Shown: piece by piece, positions 26,758-36,157 of the stretch | How positions within the stretch are numbered: the stretch's first letter is position 1 | Layout: the number at the start of each line of letters is the position of its first letter | Source: Verrucomicrobiia bacterium | GTDB lineage: Bacteria > Verrucomicrobiota > Verrucomicrobiia > Limisphaerales > UBA9464 | Assembly (NCBI GenBank): GCA_019634635.1 | Contig: JAHCBB010000006.1 | Span: 51,211-115,210 of the forward strand | DNA: 64,000 nucleotides | Reading direction: 5' to 3' | Made by a program: the position numbers and the translations under genes | Notes under the pieces: model-generated | What the model was told of the DNA's origin: nothing | Databases searched by the model: none | What the model saw: the letters and a program-made list of their open reading frames with translations, nothing else

Positions 26758-27840
26758 ATGGATTTGCGTGTGCTTGCCGCCCTCGTGGCGGCCGGGCTGG
26801 CGCTGGCGGGCTGCCGGAAATCCGGGGCCGATGCCGCGGTGGGCGGCGGGGTCGGCGGTGGATTCGGCATCCGGGTGGTGGCGGTGCCGGTGGTCCGGGA
26901 GGCAATCCTTGAGTCGGTGTCACTGGTCGGATCCGTCGTGCCCAACGAGATGATCGAGGTCCAGGCCGAGACCGACGGCATCGTGCGCGACATCCGGTTC
27001 GACGAGGGCGGGCGGGTCGCGCGCGGCGACCTGCTGGTCCAGTTGGACGACACCAAGGCGGTCGCGCAGCTCAACGAGGCGGAGGCCCGGCTGCGCCTGT
27101 CCGAGACCTCGCTGGCGCGGGTCAACCAGCTGCTGCGGGACCAGTTGATCGCCCAGGCGGAGTACGATGCGGCATCGTCCGAGGCCGCCGAACGGCTGGC
27201 GGTCGTCGAGGTGAAGCGCCGCGAACTGCGGGACACCCGGGTCACGGCGCCGTTTTCGGGCCTGACCGGCGCCCGGCTGGTGAGTCCCGGACAGGTGATC
27301 TCCAAGAACACCCGCCTGACGTGGCTGGTGGATCTCGACACGGTGAAGGTGGAGGTGGAGGTGCCGGAACGGTACCTGGGCCAGGTGCGGATCGGCATGC
27401 CGCTGACGTTCCGGGTGGCGGCGTATCCCGACGACCTTTTCGAGGGGGAGATCTACTTCGTGTCGCCCCAGATTGACCCCGCCCTGCGCACCGCGCTGGT
27501 CAAGGCGCGCATTCCGAACCGCGAGGGCCGACTGCGCGGCGGCATGCTGGCCAGCATGGACCTCGGGATCCAAAGGCGCGAGGCGGCGCTGGTGATACCG
27601 GAGACGGCCATTCTGAACAGCGGGGACGCCACCTCGGTGTTTGTTGTCACGGAGACCGAGACCGCGGCCCTGAAGCCGGTCGAGATCGGGCTGCGCCTTG
27701 CGGGCCGCGTGGAGATCGTGACCGGCTTGACCGAAGGCGAGCGGGTGATCGTTGAGGGGGTGCAGAAGTTGCGGCCGGGCGCCCCCGTGGTGCTGGCCGA
27801 GGGCGCATCCGTCGCACCCTACCTGGAGGGGGGGCCGTGA
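26758..27840 (+). CDS. RND efflux periplasmic adaptor (HlyD/AcrA-MdtA family), lipoprotein
   Basis: Periplasmic membrane-fusion subunit linking an RND pump to an outer-membrane channel. The 360-residue protein begins with a lipoprotein signal (LAALVAAGLALAGC, Cys19). The body has the paired lipoyl-like half motifs (EMIEVQAETDGIVRDIRFDEG and VTAPFSGLTGARLVSPGQ), a short helical hairpin between them (residues about 95-150), then the beta-barrel and membrane-proximal domains (VPERYLGQVRIGMPLTFRVA, VIPETAIL). ATG 26758 is chosen because it starts the signal peptide; the frame runs further upstream over the end of the molybdoenzyme gene. Its TGA overlaps the GTG start of the pump by 4 bp (GTGA), so the two are coupled. 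No TolC-type gene is in the window. Confidence 0.92.
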   Translation: MDLRVLAALVAAGLALAGCRKSGADAAVGGGVGGGFGIRVVAVPVVREAILESVSLVGSVVPNEMIEVQAETDGIVRDIRFDEGGRVARGDLLVQLDDTKAVAQLNEAEARLRLSETSLARVNQLLRDQLIAQAEYDAASSEAAERLAVVEVKRRELRDTRVTAPFSGLTGARLVSPGQVISKNTRLTWLVDLDTVKVEVEVPERYLGQVRIGMPLTFRVAAYPDDLFEGEIYFVSPQIDPALRTALVKARIPNREGRLRGGMLASMDLGIQRREAALVIPETAILNSGDATSVFVVTETETAALKPVEIGLRLAGRVEIVTGLTEGERVIVEGVQKLRPGAPVVLAEGASVAPYLEGGP

Positions 27841-30800
27841 TCCTTTCCCGCGTCGCCATTCAGCGGCCGGTCTTCGCGACGATGATGAATCTCGCGCTGA
27901 TTCTCTTCGGCCTGATCGGCCTCTCCCGGCTGCCGGTGCGCGAGCTTCCTGACATTGATCCGCCGGTAATTTCGGTCTCCACGGTGTATCCCGGGGCCAA
28001 CGCTCAGATCGTGGAGACGGAGGTCACCGAGCGCCTTGAGGAGGCGGTCAACAACATTCCCGGCATCAAGACCCTGAAGTCGGAGAGCCGCGAGGCCGTG
28101 AGCAACATCACGATCGAGTTCGACCTGTCCCGCGACATTGACATCGCCGCGCAGGACGTCCGCGACCGGGTGTCCCGGGTCCGGGGGAACCTTCCCGAGG
28201 ACATCCGGGAGCCCATCATCTCCAAGCAGGATTCCGACGCCCAGCCGATCCTCTGGATCGCCCTCAACAGCGACCGCTACTCTCCGCTCGAGCTCACCAC
28301 GCTTGCCGAGCGCCAGCTGAAACCGCGCTTCCAGGGCATTGACGGCGTATCGTCCATCACCATCGGCGGCGAGAAGCGCTTCGCCATGCGCCTGTGGCTC
28401 GACTCGGAAAAGATGGCCGCCCGCGGCATCACGGTCCTTGACGTCCAGCGCGCCCTGCGCCAGCAGAACGTCGAGCTGCCCAGCGGCCGCGTGGAAAACC
28501 TGGACCGGGAGCTGACGATCCAGACCCGCGGCGAGCTGAGGACCGCCGACGAGTTCAACCAGCTGGTGGTACGTTCCGACGGCCCGAACCTCATCCGCCT
28601 GAGGGACATCGGCCACGCCGAGGAAGGGGTCGAAGACTACCGGACCATCGCCCGGGCGCGCGGACAGCCCTGCGTCTTCATGGGCATCGTCAAGCAGGCC
28701 AAGGCCAACACCGTTGCCGTCGCCCAAAAGGTCAAGACGGAGATGGAGGTGCTCCGTCCCACCCTGCCGGCGGGCTGCGAAATCTGGGTGGCCTACGACA
28801 GCAGCGTCTTCGTCGAGCGGTCCATCAAGGAGGTCTGGGAGACGCTCGCCATCGCCTTCTGCCTCGTCATCTTCATCATCTTCGTCTTCCTCCGGAATGT
28901 CCGCTCCACGTTGATCCCCGCCGTGGCCATCCCGGTGTCCATCATCGGCACCTTCGCCCTCCTCTACCTGCTCGGCTTTTCCATCAACATCCTCACGATG
29001 CTCGCGCTGGTGCTGAGCATCGGCATTGTCGTGGACGACGCCATCGTGGTGCTGGAGGCGATCTACCGGCACCTGGAGGCGGGCCTTTCGCCGATGCAGG
29101 CGGCCTTCAAGGCGATGGAGGAGATCAGCTACGCGGTGATCGCCATCACCGTGTCACTGGTGGCGGTCTTTGCACCGCTGGCCTTCCAGAAGAGCACCAC
29201 CGGACGCCTCTTCGTCGAGTTCGCCGTGACGGTGGCCGGCTCCGTGATCATCTCCGCCTTCGTCGCGCTAACCCTGTCGCCGGCGATGGCGTCCCGGTTG
29301 CTCAAGCCGATCCGGGATGTGAAGCATGGGCGGCTGTTCCTGTTGTTTGAGCGGCTGTTCGACGGCCTCGCGGCGATATATGGCCGCGGCCTGCGGTGGG
29401 CGCTGGGCCATCGCGTCCTCATGGTGGGGGTGACCCTCGGCACCATGGTGGTGATGGTGGCGGCCTTCCGGGGACTCGAGCAGGACTTTCTGCCGCAGGA
29501 GGACAAGGGGCGCCTGTTCGCCCTGGTGATCACCCCCAACGGCTCGACCAGCGAGTTCACCGACCGGCAGTTGCGCAAGGCCGAGGCGATCATCGCCTCC
29601 GTGCCCGAGGTCTGGAGCTACGGGGCCATCGTGGCGCCCGGGTTCAGCGGGCCCGGACAGGCCAGCTTCGGCATCGTCTTCGTCACGTTCAACGACAAGA
29701 GCGAACGGCGGCGATCGGTCCAGGAGATCGTCAACGGCCCGGGCGGCATCGCCCAGCGGCTCTTTGCCGAGGTCGAGGGGGGGCTGGCCATCGCGAACCT
29801 GCCCAAGGCCATCGAGGTCAGCTTCAACAGTTCGCCCTTCGAGCTGGTGCTGCAGAACCAGAACTTGGAGGCCCTCGACGAGACCGCCAACGCCCTTGCG
29901 AACCGCATTCGCGGGCTGACCAACGCCGCGGGAGCGCCGTTGCTGTCCAACGTCCGCGTCAGCTACGAGGTCAACAAACCGGAACTGCGAGTCCACGTGG
30001 ACCGCAACCGCGCGGCGTCGCTTGGAGTGAGCCTCGAGGACGTCTCGCGCACGCTCCAGATCCTGTTCGGCGGCCTCGACCTCAGCCGGATCAAGGTGGA
30101 AGGCAAGGAGTACGATGTCATCGCCCAGTTGGCCCGGGAGTCCCGGCTCCGACCCGCCGACCTCGATCGCATCTTCGTCCGCAACACGGCGGGAAGTCTG
30201 GTGCAGCTCAGCTCGCTGGTGACCCGGTCTGAGGGGGCGGCTCCCAACGCGATCAACCACTACGGACGCCTCCGCTCCGCGAGCATCACGGCATCGCCAG
30301 GTGCCGTGCCCATCGGTACGGTGGTCCGGCAAGTCGAGGCGCTCCTCGCCGGGGAGCTGCCCGTGGGCTTTCTATATGCCTGGGAGGGCGACGCACGCAG
30401 CCTGGCGGATGCGACCACGGAGATCTGGTGGGTCCTGGGGCTTGCCGGGATCATCGTATTCATGACCCTGGCGGCGCAGTTTGAAAGTCTGATCCATCCC
30501 TGGACCGTGATGCTGTCGCTGCCGCTCGCCTTCGTGGGGGCCTTTGGCGCGCTGTGGTTGCTGAATTTTCTGGGGAGACTCGGGGTGATCCCCCCGATTC
30601 CCGCAATGAACTTCAATCTGTTCAGCCAGATCGGTCTCGTGCTGCTGATTGGCCTCGTAACCAAGAACTCCATCCTGCTGGTGGAATATGCCAACCAGCA
30701 GCGCGCCGCCGGCCTGTCGGCGCACGACGCCATGATCCAGGCGGGCACCGTCCGGCTGCGCCCGATCCTCATGACCGCCTTGTCCACCATTGCCGGCATC

Positions 30801-31016
30801 CTTCCCATTGCGATTGGTTTCGGTGCCGGTGCCGAAAGCCGGCGTCCGATGGGCATTGCCGTGGTCGGAGGCATGCTGACCAGCACGTTCCTGACCCTCT
30901 TCATCATTCCGGTCGTGTATACACTCTTTAGCGATGCCGGCGCCCGGTTGGCCCGGCGACTGGGCATGGGTCATCGGGAGTCCCTGGTCCCCGCCACGGC
31001 CGTCCGTCCGGGCTGA
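27837..31016 (+). CDS. RND multidrug/solute efflux permease (AcrB-type)
   Basis: Inner-membrane proton-driven exporter of 1059 residues, normal for the AcrB/MdtB family. The N-terminus IQRPVFATMMNLALILFGLIG is the standard first helix, followed by LPVRELPDIDPPVISVSTVYPGA. The proton-relay Asp pair is present (Asp400/Asp401 in GIVVDDAIVVLEAIYRH), with the repeat of helices after the second periplasmic loop (SLPLAFVGAFGALWLL, GLVTKNSILLVEYANQQ) and a C-terminal helix. Start is GTG at 27837, overlapping the adaptor stop by 4 bp. Substrate cannot be predicted; the family includes drug, bile-acid and metabolite exporters. The proximity of a molybdoenzyme gene upstream may be accidental. Confidence 0.95.
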   Translation: MILSRVAIQRPVFATMMNLALILFGLIGLSRLPVRELPDIDPPVISVSTVYPGANAQIVETEVTERLEEAVNNIPGIKTLKSESREAVSNITIEFDLSRDIDIAAQDVRDRVSRVRGNLPEDIREPIISKQDSDAQPILWIALNSDRYSPLELTTLAERQLKPRFQGIDGVSSITIGGEKRFAMRLWLDSEKMAARGITVLDVQRALRQQNVELPSGRVENLDRELTIQTRGELRTADEFNQLVVRSDGPNLIRLRDIGHAEEGVEDYRTIARARGQPCVFMGIVKQAKANTVAVAQKVKTEMEVLRPTLPAGCEIWVAYDSSVFVERSIKEVWETLAIAFCLVIFIIFVFLRNVRSTLIPAVAIPVSIIGTFALLYLLGFSINILTMLALVLSIGIVVDDAIVVLEAIYRHLEAGLSPMQAAFKAMEEISYAVIAITVSLVAVFAPLAFQKSTTGRLFVEFAVTVAGSVIISAFVALTLSPAMASRLLKPIRDVKHGRLFLLFERLFDGLAAIYGRGLRWALGHRVLMVGVTLGTMVVMVAAFRGLEQDFLPQEDKGRLFALVITPNGSTSEFTDRQLRKAEAIIASVPEVWSYGAIVAPGFSGPGQASFGIVFVTFNDKSERRRSVQEIVNGPGGIAQRLFAEVEGGLAIANLPKAIEVSFNSSPFELVLQNQNLEALDETANALANRIRGLTNAAGAPLLSNVRVSYEVNKPELRVHVDRNRAASLGVSLEDVSRTLQILFGGLDLSRIKVEGKEYDVIAQLARESRLRPADLDRIFVRNTAGSLVQLSSLVTRSEGAAPNAINHYGRLRSASITASPGAVPIGTVVRQVEALLAGELPVGFLYAWEGDARSLADATTEIWWVLGLAGIIVFMTLAAQFESLIHPWTVMLSLPLAFVGAFGALWLLNFLGRLGVIPPIPAMNFNLFSQIGLVLLIGLVTKNSILLVEYANQQRAAGLSAHDAMIQAGTVRLRPILMTALSTIAGILPIAIGFGAGAESRRPMGIAVVGGMLTSTFLTLFIIPVVYTLFSDAGARLARRLGMGHRESLVPATAVRPG

Positions 31017-31106
31017 CCGGAACCGTGCACACCGGGTTCGCTGCGGCGGGTCGCACGCCCGGTTGGCGGCGTCGGCCTCGCGACGGACGTGTGGGAACGA
31101 CCCGGG

Positions 31107-32081
31107 CTAGCGCGGCGGCGGCCGGAGGTGGTCCGCCACCTGGCGGATGATCTCGTCGAGCGGTGTCCGCGGCTGGAATCCGGTGAGGCGCTCGAGCTTG
31201 TCGAGCGACGGACGCCGGTGGCGCATGTCCTCGAATCCTGAAGCGTAGGCGTCCTCGTAAGGGACGAACTGCACCGGCGAGGCGGCACCGGTGAGTTCGC
31301 GGACGCGTGTGGCCAGGTCCTGTATCGAGATGGGCGTGTCGTGCCCCACGTTGACCACCTCGCCGCGGGATGCCGGGACCGCCTCCAGCCGTCGCAGGGC
31401 CTCCACGGTGTCCGCCACATGGCAGAAGCACCGGGTTTGTCCCCCGTCGCCGTAAACGCGGAGGGGTGCGCCGCTGAGGGCGGCCTGGACGAAGCGGGGC
31501 AGCACCATGCCGTAGCGACCGGACTGCCGGGGGCCGACGGTGTTGAACAGCCGGGCGATGGTGACCGGCAGGCCCCGTTCGCGCATGTAGGCGATGGCCA
31601 GGAACTCGTCCATGAGCTTGGAGCAGGCGTAGCTCCAGCGGCCGTGGGTCGGCGGACCGATCAGCAGGTCATCGTCCTCGGAGAATGCCGGCCGCGTGCT
31701 TTTGCCGTACACCTCGGAGGTCGAGGTCAGCAACACCGGCACGGTTGCGGACGCCGCGGCGGCGAGCAGGACCTCGGTCTCCCGGAGATTGGTCTCGATG
31801 GTGCGAATCGGGGAATTCACCACCAGTTCAACCCCCACCGCGGCGGCCAGGTGGTAGATGAACCGGCATTCGGCGACCAGGGCCACGAGGTCTTCGCAGG
31901 CCGAGACCCGGGTGTGGATCCGCCGCAGGCGGGGATGCCCGGCAACGCTCCGCAAATTTTCCAGGTCCCCGGTGGAGAGATCGTCCAGCACGATCACCGA
32001 CTCGCCGGAGGCGATCAGATGTTCGACCAGATGGGATCCGATGAACCCGGCGCCACCGGTCACCAGCACGGCACTGCTCAC
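31107..32081 (-). CDS. NAD-dependent nucleotide-sugar epimerase/dehydratase (SDR)
   Basis: Extended SDR of 324 residues. Rossmann motif GGAGFIGSH near residue 8, LDDLSTGDLENL after strand 2, active site STSEVYGKS and YACSKLMDEF (Tyr-x3-Lys), RLFNTVGPRQSG and YGDGGQTRCFCHVAD, all typical of UDP-sugar epimerases and UXS/GalE relatives. The exact substrate is not clear. The frame runs to an ATG at 32162, which would collide with the divergent lipoprotein start at 32161; the GTG at 32081 leaves an 80 bp promoter region and puts the Rossmann motif at the N-terminus, so it is preferred. It is separated from both EPS blocks and is the only sugar-nucleotide gene in this stretch. Confidence 0.82.
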   Translation of the reverse strand: MSSAVLVTGGAGFIGSHLVEHLIASGESVIVLDDLSTGDLENLRSVAGHPRLRRIHTRVSACEDLVALVAECRFIYHLAAAVGVELVVNSPIRTIETNLRETEVLLAAAASATVPVLLTSTSEVYGKSTRPAFSEDDDLLIGPPTHGRWSYACSKLMDEFLAIAYMRERGLPVTIARLFNTVGPRQSGRYGMVLPRFVQAALSGAPLRVYGDGGQTRCFCHVADTVEALRRLEAVPASRGEVVNVGHDTPISIQDLATRVRELTGAASPVQFVPYEDAYASGFEDMRHRRPSLDKLERLTGFQPRTPLDEIIRQVADHLRPPPR

Positions 32082-32160
32082 GTACGCAAGGTGGGGCTGG
32101 CCGCCGTTCCGGAAAAGCAGAAGTTCGACAACGTCGGGAGGCCCGAGGATGCTGGTTGCC

Positions 32161-32649
32161 ATGAAATTCCGGGCGGGGCGGAAATGGATCGCGGCCGCAG
32201 CAGGCCTGACGGTGCTGGGAGTGCTGGGGCCGGTTGGATGCGAATACCTTGCACCGCCCCATCAGGCCTGGACCGAGGCACGGGTGACCGGACAGGTGGT
32301 GGACGGCAGCACCCGGGAGCCGATCCGGGGCGCGTCGGTGTCGCGAGTCCGGTCCGGCGTTGCCGGGAGCAGCATTCCGACCAAGGGAGGGCCCAGGATG
32401 GAGGAACGGGCGCTGGTGGCCGTCACGGATCGCGAAGGATGGTTCCAGCTTGCGGCGGTGAAGAATGCGTACCTCCTGCTGGAGACGTATTCCGATTTTG
32501 CCGTCCACATCCAGGTCGAGGCACGCGGCTACGCCCGGACCCGTCTGTTGTTCACAAATGTCACCTACGCCGGCGGGGACAAGAAGACCGAGCCGCGGAT
32601 TGAAACGGGGGCGATTGCCCTTTGGCGCGAGACCTCCAACGAACGTTGA
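32161..32649 (+). CDS. Exported protein with carboxypeptidase-regulatory-like fold, possible lipoprotein
   Basis: A 162-residue protein with an N-terminal signal (AAAAGLTVLGVLGPVGC, Cys27) that could be a lipoprotein site although the lipobox is imperfect. The body TGQVVDGSTREPIRGASVS is the typical start of a carboxypeptidase regulatory-like / transthyretin-like beta-sandwich, followed by ALVAVTDREGWFQLAAVK and VEARGYARTRLLFTN. Such domains often lie in outer-membrane or surface proteins. Start ATG 32161 is divergent from the epimerase. Function unknown. The lpxD gene follows 97 bp downstream on the same strand. Confidence 0.72.
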   Translation: MKFRAGRKWIAAAAGLTVLGVLGPVGCEYLAPPHQAWTEARVTGQVVDGSTREPIRGASVSRVRSGVAGSSIPTKGGPRMEERALVAVTDREGWFQLAAVKNAYLLLETYSDFAVHIQVEARGYARTRLLFTNVTYAGGDKKTEPRIETGAIALWRETSNER

Positions 32650-32746
32650 CCGGCGCTCCGGGCTCCGGCCGTGGGGCTCCAAAACATTGCCATCACGCGA
32701 GGACTGCACGTAGGGTTCCCCTGCGTCTTTTCGGACGCTTGTCCTT

Positions 32747-33790
32747 ATGCCCGAATTTTCCTGTGCCCAGGTGGCCGCGCAGTTGGGCGGCTCCGTGGTC
32801 GGCGATGCCGGCCTCGTCCTGACGGGGTTTGCCCCGGCGGACTCTGCAAAACCCGGCGAGCTCACGTTCGCCGAGAATGACACCTACTTCGCGCGCGCCG
32901 ACCAGAGCGCCGCGTCTGCCATCCTGGTCGGCGGGGCGTATGTCTCGGCCTCCGGTAAGGTCTTGATTCGAGTGGACAACCCACGCACTGCGTTTGCCAG
33001 GGTGCTCCCGATGTTCTTCCCTGAACCGGTTTTCGCCCCGGGGGTGCACCCGTCTGCGGTCGTGGCGGCCTCCGCTGAGATTCATCCCGAGGCTCACGTC
33101 GGTCCCCATTGCGTGGTCGGCGAGCGGGTCCAGATCGGCGCAGGCGTGGTGCTGCAGGCGCAGGTGTTCGTCGGCGACGATTGCATCCTGGGTGAAGGGT
33201 GCCGCCTGTTCCCCAACGTCTCGCTGTACCCCCGGTCCGTGCTGGGACGGCGGGTGCGCATTCATTCCGGTTCCGTGGTGGGTGCCGACGGGTTCGGTTA
33301 TGTCTTCGACCAGGGACAGCATCGCAAGGTGCCGCAGGTCGGGCAGGTTGTTTTGCACGATGATGTCGAGTTGGGTGCCTGCGTGACGATTGATCGGGCC
33401 GCTCTCGGGGCGACGGTGATCGGGCGGGGCACCAAGATAGACAACCTCGTTCAGATCGCCCACAACGTGACCGTGGGCGAACACTGCATCATCGTGTCAC
33501 AGGTGGGTGTCGCCGGAAGCACCAAGATCGGCAGCTACGTCACCATTGCCGGCCAGGCCGGAATTGCCGGCCATTTGCGCATCGGCGACCGCGTCACCGT
33601 CGGGGCCAAGGCCGGCGTGATGAACCACATCCCCGAGGGCCAGAGCTGGCTCGGAGCCCCGGCACGCCCGGATCGCGATGGGAAACGGCAGATGATCGCG
33701 ATCGAGCGTCTCCCGGATCTGCTGCGCCGGGTGCAGGAACTGGAACGGGCCATGAGTCGCGTCACAAGCAGCCCGCCTGAAGCCTCCTGA
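32747..33790 (+). CDS. lpxD: UDP-3-O-acylglucosamine N-acyltransferase LpxD
   Basis: Third enzyme of lipid A synthesis: adds the second hydroxyacyl chain to UDP-3-O-acyl-glucosamine. The 347-residue protein has the N-terminal uridine-binding domain (GFAPADSAKPGELTFAEN) and a long left-handed beta-helix of hexapeptide repeats (VGPHCVVGERVQIGAG, IHSGSVVGADGFGYVFD), with the catalytic His in QIAHNVTVGEHC and the conserved IDRAALGATVIGRGTKID-type segment. The C-terminal helix (IERLPDLLRRVQELERAM) fits a trimer. Presence of LpxD means a lipopolysaccharide-type outer membrane. It is not in the usual lpxD-fabZ-lpxA cluster here: mnmA follows. Confidence 0.95.
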   Translation: MPEFSCAQVAAQLGGSVVGDAGLVLTGFAPADSAKPGELTFAENDTYFARADQSAASAILVGGAYVSASGKVLIRVDNPRTAFARVLPMFFPEPVFAPGVHPSAVVAASAEIHPEAHVGPHCVVGERVQIGAGVVLQAQVFVGDDCILGEGCRLFPNVSLYPRSVLGRRVRIHSGSVVGADGFGYVFDQGQHRKVPQVGQVVLHDDVELGACVTIDRAALGATVIGRGTKIDNLVQIAHNVTVGEHCIIVSQVGVAGSTKIGSYVTIAGQAGIAGHLRIGDRVTVGAKAGVMNHIPEGQSWLGAPARPDRDGKRQMIAIERLPDLLRRVQELERAMSRVTSSPPEAS

Positions 33791-33841
33791 GTCACCGCAG
33801 GCGTCGCGTCCCGTGCCGGGTTGTGTCATGATCCCCGGGTC

Positions 33842-34948
33842 ATGACGGGAATGGGCGGGCGCCGTGTGCTGGTCGGAATGAGTGGCGGGGTGGATTCCTC
33901 GGCCACGGCGGCCCTGTTGCTGGCGGCGGGCTGGGAGGTCGTCGGGGTCACCCTGAAGCTGTGGCCCCAGGACTGCGCAAGCCGCGCGGAGGACAAGTGC
34001 TGCGGCCCTCAGGCGGTGATGGACGCCCGAAGCGTCTGCGCACGCCTCGGCATTCCGTACTATCTCGTGGACGAATCCGACCTCTTCCAGAAGGCGGTGA
34101 TCGGCTATTTCGCGCAGGAATACCGGGCCGGGCGCACCCCCAATCCCTGCGTGATGTGCAACCAGCACCTCAAGTTCGGGGTCCTCCTCGACCGGGCGCG
34201 CCAGTTGGGTTGCGACCATATTGCGACCGGCCATTTCGCACGACTGGAGACCGATCCGGTGTCCGGCCGGACCCTGCTGTACCGGGGCCGGGACCGCCGC
34301 AAGGATCAGAGCTACTTCCTGTTCAGCCTGCGGCAGGACCAACTCGCCCGGGCCGTGTTTCCGCTGGGGGAGCGCACCAAGTCCGAGACCCGCGACGTGG
34401 CGCGCGCGTGCGCCCTGCGGACGGCGGACAAGCAGGAAAGCATGGAAATCTGCTTCGTACCGGACAACGACTACGGGAAATTCCTGCGGGACGCGGGGCT
34501 GGTGAGCCCGCATCGCGGCGAGATCGTGGATACGGCCGGGCGCACCCTCGGGGAGCATGCGGGCATCGAGTTCTACACCGTCGGACAGCGGCGCGGCCTT
34601 GGGCTTTCCGGCGCCCGGCCGCTCTATGTGGTCCGGTTGGATGCCGCCCGAAACCAGGTCGTCGTGGGACCGGAGGAGGATCTGGGACGGACGGAGTTCG
34701 AGGTGAAGGACTGCAACTGGATTGCCTGGGAGGTCCCACCCGCAGCGATCGAGTGTGTGGCGAGAATTCGCTACAACCATCCTGGGGTGGGTGCCCGGGT
34801 TCTGCCCGGGCCGGACGGCGGAGCCACCGTCCGCTTGCACGAGCCGGCGCGGGCGGTGACGCCCGGACAGGCTTGTGTCTTTTACGGCGGGGATGGTGAC
34901 GACCAGGTGCTGGGAGGTGGATGGATCCGCACGTCGCCGCCGGGGTGA
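33842..34948 (+). CDS. mnmA: tRNA-specific 2-thiouridylase MnmA
   Basis: Introduces the 2-thio group at U34 of tRNA Lys, Glu and Gln using ATP and sulfur relay. The 368-residue protein has the PP-loop GMSGGVDSSATAALL near residue 10, the first catalytic Cys in NPCVMCNQHLKFG, the second Cys in SMEICFVPDNDYGKFL, and the GQRRGLGLSG segment of the central domain. The frame is open from 33821, but ATG 33842 or 33851 gives the family start; 33842 is taken. It lies 51 bp after lpxD. No anomalies are seen. Confidence 0.95.
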   Translation: MTGMGGRRVLVGMSGGVDSSATAALLLAAGWEVVGVTLKLWPQDCASRAEDKCCGPQAVMDARSVCARLGIPYYLVDESDLFQKAVIGYFAQEYRAGRTPNPCVMCNQHLKFGVLLDRARQLGCDHIATGHFARLETDPVSGRTLLYRGRDRRKDQSYFLFSLRQDQLARAVFPLGERTKSETRDVARACALRTADKQESMEICFVPDNDYGKFLRDAGLVSPHRGEIVDTAGRTLGEHAGIEFYTVGQRRGLGLSGARPLYVVRLDAARNQVVVGPEEDLGRTEFEVKDCNWIAWEVPPAAIECVARIRYNHPGVGARVLPGPDGGATVRLHEPARAVTPGQACVFYGGDGDDQVLGGGWIRTSPPG

Positions 34949-35000
34949 CGGCCGCGTGGGGCAACACCTTCCGGGGTGGAAGCGCCTCCCGGCTTCCCGA

Positions 35001-36011
35001 CTACTTCGTTTCCTCCTTGGCCTCAGCCGGCTTTTCGGTGGACTCGGCCGCCGCCATCACCAGCAGCTCCGCTCCGGTGTTGACGTACAGGCCCGGTAGC
35101 GCCTCCTGAAGGCGGGTGGCCCCTTCGGGCGTCACCTGGGTTTGCCACACGTACAGGGCGCGCAGGTGCTTGAGCCCGGTGAGGTGTGCCAGTCCGGCGT
35201 CGCTGACCTGAGTGCCGTACAGGTTGAGCGTCACGAGGTTGGTCAGCCCCTTGACGTGGGTGAGTCCGGCATCGGTCAGTGCCGTCAGCGGGGCCTGAAG
35301 ATTTTGCAGGTGCCCGAGGCCGGCGATGACCGCAAGCCCGGCGTCGGTCACCCGGGTGGTTCCAAGGTTCAGTTCAACGAGGCTGGCGATGTCCCTGAGA
35401 GGCACGAGGACCTCGTCCGTGATGTTGGTGCCGGCCAGGCGAAAATTGGCTTCACGCCACGGGATGTTCTGGGCCAGGGGCCGAACCTCAACCCCCGATT
35501 TGGCAATCGTGGCGATGGCGGCGGCCTCGCCGGCGCCCGGCGCGAAGTCCCTGGGAAGTTCGGGGAGCGGGGGCGGGGGCGGCCCCTTCCGGACAGGGAC
35601 CGCGCTCACCGCTGCAGCAGACTTTTCCGGAGCGATCACCAGGCCCTCGGGCCATTTCGCGCCGTCGTTGATCCATTCCTTCAACAGGTTGATCTGTTCC
35701 GGCGTCAAGCCATCGCCTTCGGGTGGCATCCGGTCGTCGTCCTCCTTGGGCAGGGACACCCGTTTGATCAGTTCGCTGGCCGCGGCATCTCCCGCCATCA
35801 GTGCCGGCCCCCCTTTGCCCCCCTTGAGGACCACCTCCAGGGAATCGAGGCGCAGCTTTCCCTTCTGTTTGTCGGCCCCGTGACATTCGACACACTGCGA
35901 CTGCAGGATGGGCACGATCTCCTTCTCGAAATCTGGCGCCGCCTGGACGGAGGCGGCAACGACGACCAGGACGGCCACACCGGCGATTGTCGTGGAAGGG
36001 ATTTTCATCAT
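35001..36011 (-). CDS. Planctomycete-type cytochrome c domain with leucine-rich repeats
   Basis: A 336-residue exported protein. Signal peptide (IAGVAVLVVVAASVQA) then a PSCyt1-type domain with CVECH at about residues 40-44, DDDRMPPEGDGLTPEQ and LLKEWINDGAKWPEGL. After a proline-rich linker (KGPPPPPLPELP) come leucine-rich repeats: LVELNLGTTRVTDAGLAVIA, LQAPLTALTDAGLTHVKG, LVTLNLYGTQVSDAGLAHLT and LRALYVWQTQVTPEG. The tail is charged (STEKPAEAKEETK). The combination suggests a periplasmic or surface mono-haem protein that binds another protein through the repeats. It is divergent from the stress protein gene at 36158 with a 146 bp shared promoter region. Partner and function unknown. Confidence 0.85.
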   Translation of the reverse strand: MMKIPSTTIAGVAVLVVVAASVQAAPDFEKEIVPILQSQCVECHGADKQKGKLRLDSLEVVLKGGKGGPALMAGDAAASELIKRVSLPKEDDDRMPPEGDGLTPEQINLLKEWINDGAKWPEGLVIAPEKSAAAVSAVPVRKGPPPPPLPELPRDFAPGAGEAAAIATIAKSGVEVRPLAQNIPWREANFRLAGTNITDEVLVPLRDIASLVELNLGTTRVTDAGLAVIAGLGHLQNLQAPLTALTDAGLTHVKGLTNLVTLNLYGTQVSDAGLAHLTGLKHLRALYVWQTQVTPEGATRLQEALPGLYVNTGAELLVMAAAESTEKPAEAKEETK

Positions 36012-36157
36012 GGGACCATTTCAGCGGAAGCCCGGCGGCACGGCCAGATTTTTCATCACCCGCCGTCTCGATTCGCGGCATTCCAGGGATCCAAAACGGT
36101 CGCTGGCATTTTGTCGCAGTCCGTGCGACCACGTCGGAAACACCAGCGACTTCCCTC

